64,000 bases of DNA from NCBI RefSeq assembly GCF_014762685.1, contig NZ_JABURM010000005.1:744001-808000 (forward strand), read 5' to 3'. A model generated the notes under the pieces. It saw only the letters and a list, made by a program, of their open reading frames with translations, was not told where the DNA came from and made no database searches. The DNA comes from Gracilimonas sp. (GTDB lineage: Bacteria > Bacteroidota > Rhodothermia > Balneolales > Balneolaceae). Positions within the stretch are counted from its first letter, which is position 1, and each line of letters opens with the position of its first letter. The translations under genes and the position numbers were made by a program. Of the stretch, positions 61,033 through 64,000 are shown in pieces.

Positions 61033-62826
61033 TTGGGTGCTTTAAAACAATTAAATAAATATCTTAAGAAGTATAAAGGAACAATGATTCTTGGAGCCCT
61101 CTTTCTGACGGCCTCCAACTTCTTTCTTGTTTGGATTCCGGTGCTCATTCGTCGCACCATGGATGAAGTGGAAGCACTTGGGGATGCAGGTTTCGAAGTC
61201 CCATCAAATATCGTCCAGACACTCTTCTCCACAGAAGCTTCTAAAATTTTAGCTACCAATTCCCTGATTTTAATTGGCACTGTGATGCTTTACGGTATCT
61301 TGCTTTTTGCAACCCGTCAAACACTAATCGTTACTTCCCGGAAAGTGGAATTTGATATCCGGAATGATATTGTTAAGAAATTAATGAACTTGCCGCAACG
61401 ATATTTTGCGGAGAACTCATCCGGTGAAACCTACATTCGAGCTACCGAAGATGTAGGTAAAGTTCGAGATTATTACGGGCCGGTTATTATGTACAGTATT
61501 AACACGGTCACCAGGGCAGGCTTTGTTTTGACTATGATGTTTTTGGTAAACCCTGAATTAACTTTGTGGGCACTTATTCCACTGCCCCTGATTTCATTTT
61601 TTGCTTATTGGATTACAGGGTATATACATGATCATTCAACAATCATCCAGGAACAATACTCCAAGATGGCCGGTCGGGCAAAAGAGACATTTTCTGCAAT
61701 AAGACTCATTAAAGCTTATAACAGGATTGATCATGAGCAGCAGCTTTTTGAGAATGAAAGTGAAGATTATCGCAAAAAGAAACTCAGGCTGGATATGATT
61801 GAATCTTTGTTTCACCCTGCACTGAACTTTTTGATAGGGTTGTCATTATTGATAGTGATTTGGAAAGGCGGTGAGATGGTGATTGAAGGAACCATTACAG
61901 TGGGTAACATTGCTGAGTTTCTAATTTATGTAGCTTATTTAACATGGCCTGTAGCAGCTCTTGGATATACTACAAATCGGTTTCAGCGGTCATTGGCATC
62001 CTGGAAACGAATTGAGGAGCTTATGAATGAACCTATTGAAATAAAGGATGCTGACGATAAGATAGATCAAGAAGTGCAGGGGCATTTAGAATTCAAAAAT
62101 GTAGGATTTAAATACCCTGGCAGTGACGAAATGGTGCTCAGGAATTTGTCTTTTGAGGTTAAACCCGGTGAAAATATTGCTATTGTTGGCAGAACCGGAG
62201 CCGGAAAATCAAGTCTGGTGCAATTAATTCCTCGCTTATTTGATCCTGTAGAAGGAAAAATTTTACTGGATGGTAAGAATTTAGAAAATTGGTCATTAGC
62301 GAAATTAAGGGAAGCAATTGGTTTCGTTCCACAGGAAACCTTTTTATTTTCTGATACCATAGGCGAAAATATTGCGTTTGGAGTAGATGAAGCTTCAGAT
62401 CAGCTTATAGAATCGGCTGCCGATAAGGCACAGGTAAAAGAGAATATTTTGGATTTTGAGAAAAAATTTAAGACTATGTTGGGAGAACGGGGGATCACGT
62501 TGTCGGGTGGCCAGAAGCAAAGGACAGCCATAGCAAGAGCATTGATTAAAGACCCCAAGATTTTAATTTTTGATGACTCATTAAGTGCAGTAGATACAAA
62601 AACAGAAGAAGCGATATTAAAGCACCTTCGACAAGAGTTAAGCGGAAGAACGACCATTATGATCAGTCATCGAATTTCTACCATTAAAGATGCAGATAGA
62701 ATTTACTACATAGAAGAAGGACAAATTATAGAAACAGGGACACATGAAGACCTGTTGGCTAAAGATGGTAAATACACGACCATGTATAACAAACAAATGT
62801 TAGAACAAGAATTGGCAGAAATATAA
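61033..62826 (+). CDS. ABC exporter half-transporter (permease plus ATPase)
   Basis: A 597-residue ABC exporter with a TTG start at 61033; no better start is seen. Six membrane helices lie in residues 18-335. The ATPase domain follows: Walker A GRTGAGKSS, Q-loop VPQETFLFS, signature LSGGQKQRTAIARAL and Walker B ILIFDDSLSAVD. The residue after the Walker B Asp is Asp rather than the catalytic Glu, a feature of one half of heterodimeric exporters such as LmrCD, BmrCD and YheIH. No second half is next to it. The substrate may be lipid or drug. Confidence 0.9.
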   Translation: MGALKQLNKYLKKYKGTMILGALFLTASNFFLVWIPVLIRRTMDEVEALGDAGFEVPSNIVQTLFSTEASKILATNSLILIGTVMLYGILLFATRQTLIVTSRKVEFDIRNDIVKKLMNLPQRYFAENSSGETYIRATEDVGKVRDYYGPVIMYSINTVTRAGFVLTMMFLVNPELTLWALIPLPLISFFAYWITGYIHDHSTIIQEQYSKMAGRAKETFSAIRLIKAYNRIDHEQQLFENESEDYRKKKLRLDMIESLFHPALNFLIGLSLLIVIWKGGEMVIEGTITVGNIAEFLIYVAYLTWPVAALGYTTNRFQRSLASWKRIEELMNEPIEIKDADDKIDQEVQGHLEFKNVGFKYPGSDEMVLRNLSFEVKPGENIAIVGRTGAGKSSLVQLIPRLFDPVEGKILLDGKNLENWSLAKLREAIGFVPQETFLFSDTIGENIAFGVDEASDQLIESAADKAQVKENILDFEKKFKTMLGERGITLSGGQKQRTAIARALIKDPKILIFDDSLSAVDTKTEEAILKHLRQELSGRTTIMISHRISTIKDADRIYYIEEGQIIETGTHEDLLAKDGKYTTMYNKQMLEQELAEI

Positions 62827-62892
62827 AACTAACGGGGCCTCTTGTATGAAAGCAACGTCCCAACTAAAACATATATAACGGGAGATAGAACA

Positions 62893-64000
62893 ATGATTGT
62901 AGTACCTTTAGGTGTAGCATCGGCAACCCCAACGGCCGTTCGGCATTTACCCTCGGTTGCATTATGGAGAGAAGGAAGTGTATTCCTTTTTGACTGTGGA
63001 GAAAATGCCCAAATGCGCATGTTGCAAGCCGGTATCAAGAGATCAAAAATTGAAGCGATTTTTATAACGCATTTTGATATTGATCACTATTCCGGATTAC
63101 TTGGCTTACTGGCCACTCTTCAGCTTCAAAGAAGAGACAAACCTTTAACTATTACAGGCCCTAAGGGCATAAAAGATTTTGTGGAGTGGAATCTGAAATT
63201 CGCTGACATTCAGCCGAGTTATGAAATCAAATTTCATGAAATAAAGGAAGATATAGAATCTGATGTGGTACATGATACGGAGGAGTACTATGTAGAAGCT
63301 CGTCCACTTAAACATACCAGATTTTGTGTAGGATACAGATTCCAGGAAAAAGATAAGCCCGGAAAAGTAGATGCTAATAAAGCCGAAAAAATGGGCATCT
63401 CCAAAGACGCGCAATTTAAAGAACTGAAAGCAGGAAATGATGTTACTCTTGACGATGGAACTGTTGTAAAGTCGAGTGACATTGTTGGGCATCCGCGCCC
63501 CGGCGATAGTTTTGCCTATGTTACTGATACCGAATATACTCCGAATGCCGTTAAGTTGGCTATGAATACCAACATCCTGTACCATGAAGCTACCTTTGGT
63601 AAAGATTTGGAGGATAAAGCCGGTGAGACCGGGCATTCTTCGACAGCAGATGCGGCTCGTGTAGCTACCGAGGCGCAAACTAAGTTATTGGTAATTGGTC
63701 ATTTTTCTGCCCGTTATACCAATGCTCACGACTTACTTAAAGAAGCTCGTGAAGGATTTTATCCGGCTTGGCTGGCAAATGAACTTCGTCCGATATTTAC
63801 GGATCCGATGCATGAACGTGGAATTATCACGCCAAAAGTTGAGATTAACGAACTTGACAAAAAATCCGGCGGTAAGAATTACAAAGGCCGTAAAAACCAC
63901 AAAAAGAGCAGCAAGAAAAACTTTAGAAGTCGAAAAGGTTCGGGCTCTGGTCGTGGGAGAAGTAGCAGTAACAACCGAAGCAGCAGCAATTCAAATCGCT
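62893..64000 (+). CDS. rnz: RNase Z-like metallo-beta-lactamase, partial at window edge
   Basis: At least 369 residues, open at the window end. The start is an ATG with a GGAG site seven bases away. RNase Z trims tRNA 3' ends. Family marks: MIVVPLGVASATPT at the start, FITHFDIDHYSGL as the metal motif, HTRFCVGYRF, FAYVTDTEYTP, HEATFGKD, TGHSSTADAARVA and LLVIGHFSARY. The motif reads H60-F-D62-I-D64-H65 where the family has HxHxDH, so the second His is Asp. Beyond residue 310 a basic Gly/Ser/Arg/Asn-rich tail (KGRKNHKKSSKKNFR and onwards) is unlike standard RNase Z. Confidence 0.85.
   Translation, partial: MIVVPLGVASATPTAVRHLPSVALWREGSVFLFDCGENAQMRMLQAGIKRSKIEAIFITHFDIDHYSGLLGLLATLQLQRRDKPLTITGPKGIKDFVEWNLKFADIQPSYEIKFHEIKEDIESDVVHDTEEYYVEARPLKHTRFCVGYRFQEKDKPGKVDANKAEKMGISKDAQFKELKAGNDVTLDDGTVVKSSDIVGHPRPGDSFAYVTDTEYTPNAVKLAMNTNILYHEATFGKDLEDKAGETGHSSTADAARVATEAQTKLLVIGHFSARYTNAHDLLKEAREGFYPAWLANELRPIFTDPMHERGIITPKVEINELDKKSGGKNYKGRKNHKKSSKKNFRSRKGSGSGRGRSSSNNRSSSNSNR

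Noticed and set aside
1-64000. tRNA, rRNA or riboswitch genes
   Set aside because: No cloverleaf with a TTCGANNC arm, no rRNA segment and no known riboswitch core was noticed by eye; a covariance search was not possible.

Overview
The window looks like chromosome from a marine or halophilic member of the Balneolota (Balneola/Gracilimonas/Rhodohalobacter type), a phylum close to Bacteroidota. This is inferred from protein content: a GWxTD-domain protein, DUF2795, a tatA-gatA pair, S9 and M28 exported peptidases, DUF2723, and many short lipoproteins and outer-membrane barrels. The base composition is moderately AT-rich and Shine-Dalgarno sequences are mostly weak. No database search was possible, so the taxonomic call is an inference. 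No tRNA, rRNA or CRISPR was seen.

Layout. 1-5.3 kb: a partial RNA methyltransferase, SlyD-like FKBP, CoA-binding protein, YajQ, a membrane protein, a DUF971 protein, a Rieske oxygenase and a ferric-iron binding lipoprotein. 5.3-15.4 kb: a minus-strand run of DUF2723 membrane protein, unknown protein, YbeY, DUF445, subtilase, carotenoid-desaturase-like oxidoreductase and iron permease. 15.5-18.2 kb: an NSS-family Na+ symporter, then a DoxX/YdeI pair. 18.4-27.4 kb: the most unusual region, a sedentary chromosomal integron. 27.4-28 kb: four 118-bp tandem repeats and heptamer repeats. 28-36 kb: dipeptidyl peptidase, a UbiA-like protein, then RlmD, a cyclic-nucleotide-binding protein, Omp85 and DUF2795. 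36-41.6 kb: a tight plus-strand operon tatA-gatA-SDR-M28-prmA-ppx ending in a strong terminator. 41.6-48.8 kb: a barrel protein, an ECF sigma factor, a lipoprotein, queG, ftsE-like, a methyltransferase, pdxA and a GWxTD protein. 48.9-64 kb: a carboxyltransferase, recO, an HtrA protease, an LPP20 lipoprotein, three amidohydrolase paralogues, an AtuA-like protein, an FAD oxidoreductase, an ABC exporter and a partial RNase Z.

Integron. An intI gene (26388-27350, plus strand) diverges from an array of cassettes whose genes all lie on the minus strand. I identify attI at about 26164-26253, six attC sites (25573-25662, 25201-25323, 24589-24679, 23970-24092, 22858-22984, 19546-19673) and a degraded seventh (18361-18453). 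Each site is bounded by 7-mers of GTTATAN type and their inverse. The leading bases of most cassettes are complementary to their own attC end, as expected of excised circles. A second attI-like core (20005-20026) matches the first in 20 of 21 bases but has no integrase beside it, and it carries its own cassette. Between the two sub-arrays lies a DUF3419/GNAT gene pair with no attC. The cargo is mainly secreted or membrane proteins of unknown function plus two alpha/beta hydrolases.

Other points of interest are the three amidohydrolase paralogues, two of which lack the HxH metal motif; an RNase Z in which one metal-binding His is Asp; and a family of intergenic hairpins and tandem arrays built from 7-8 base units.
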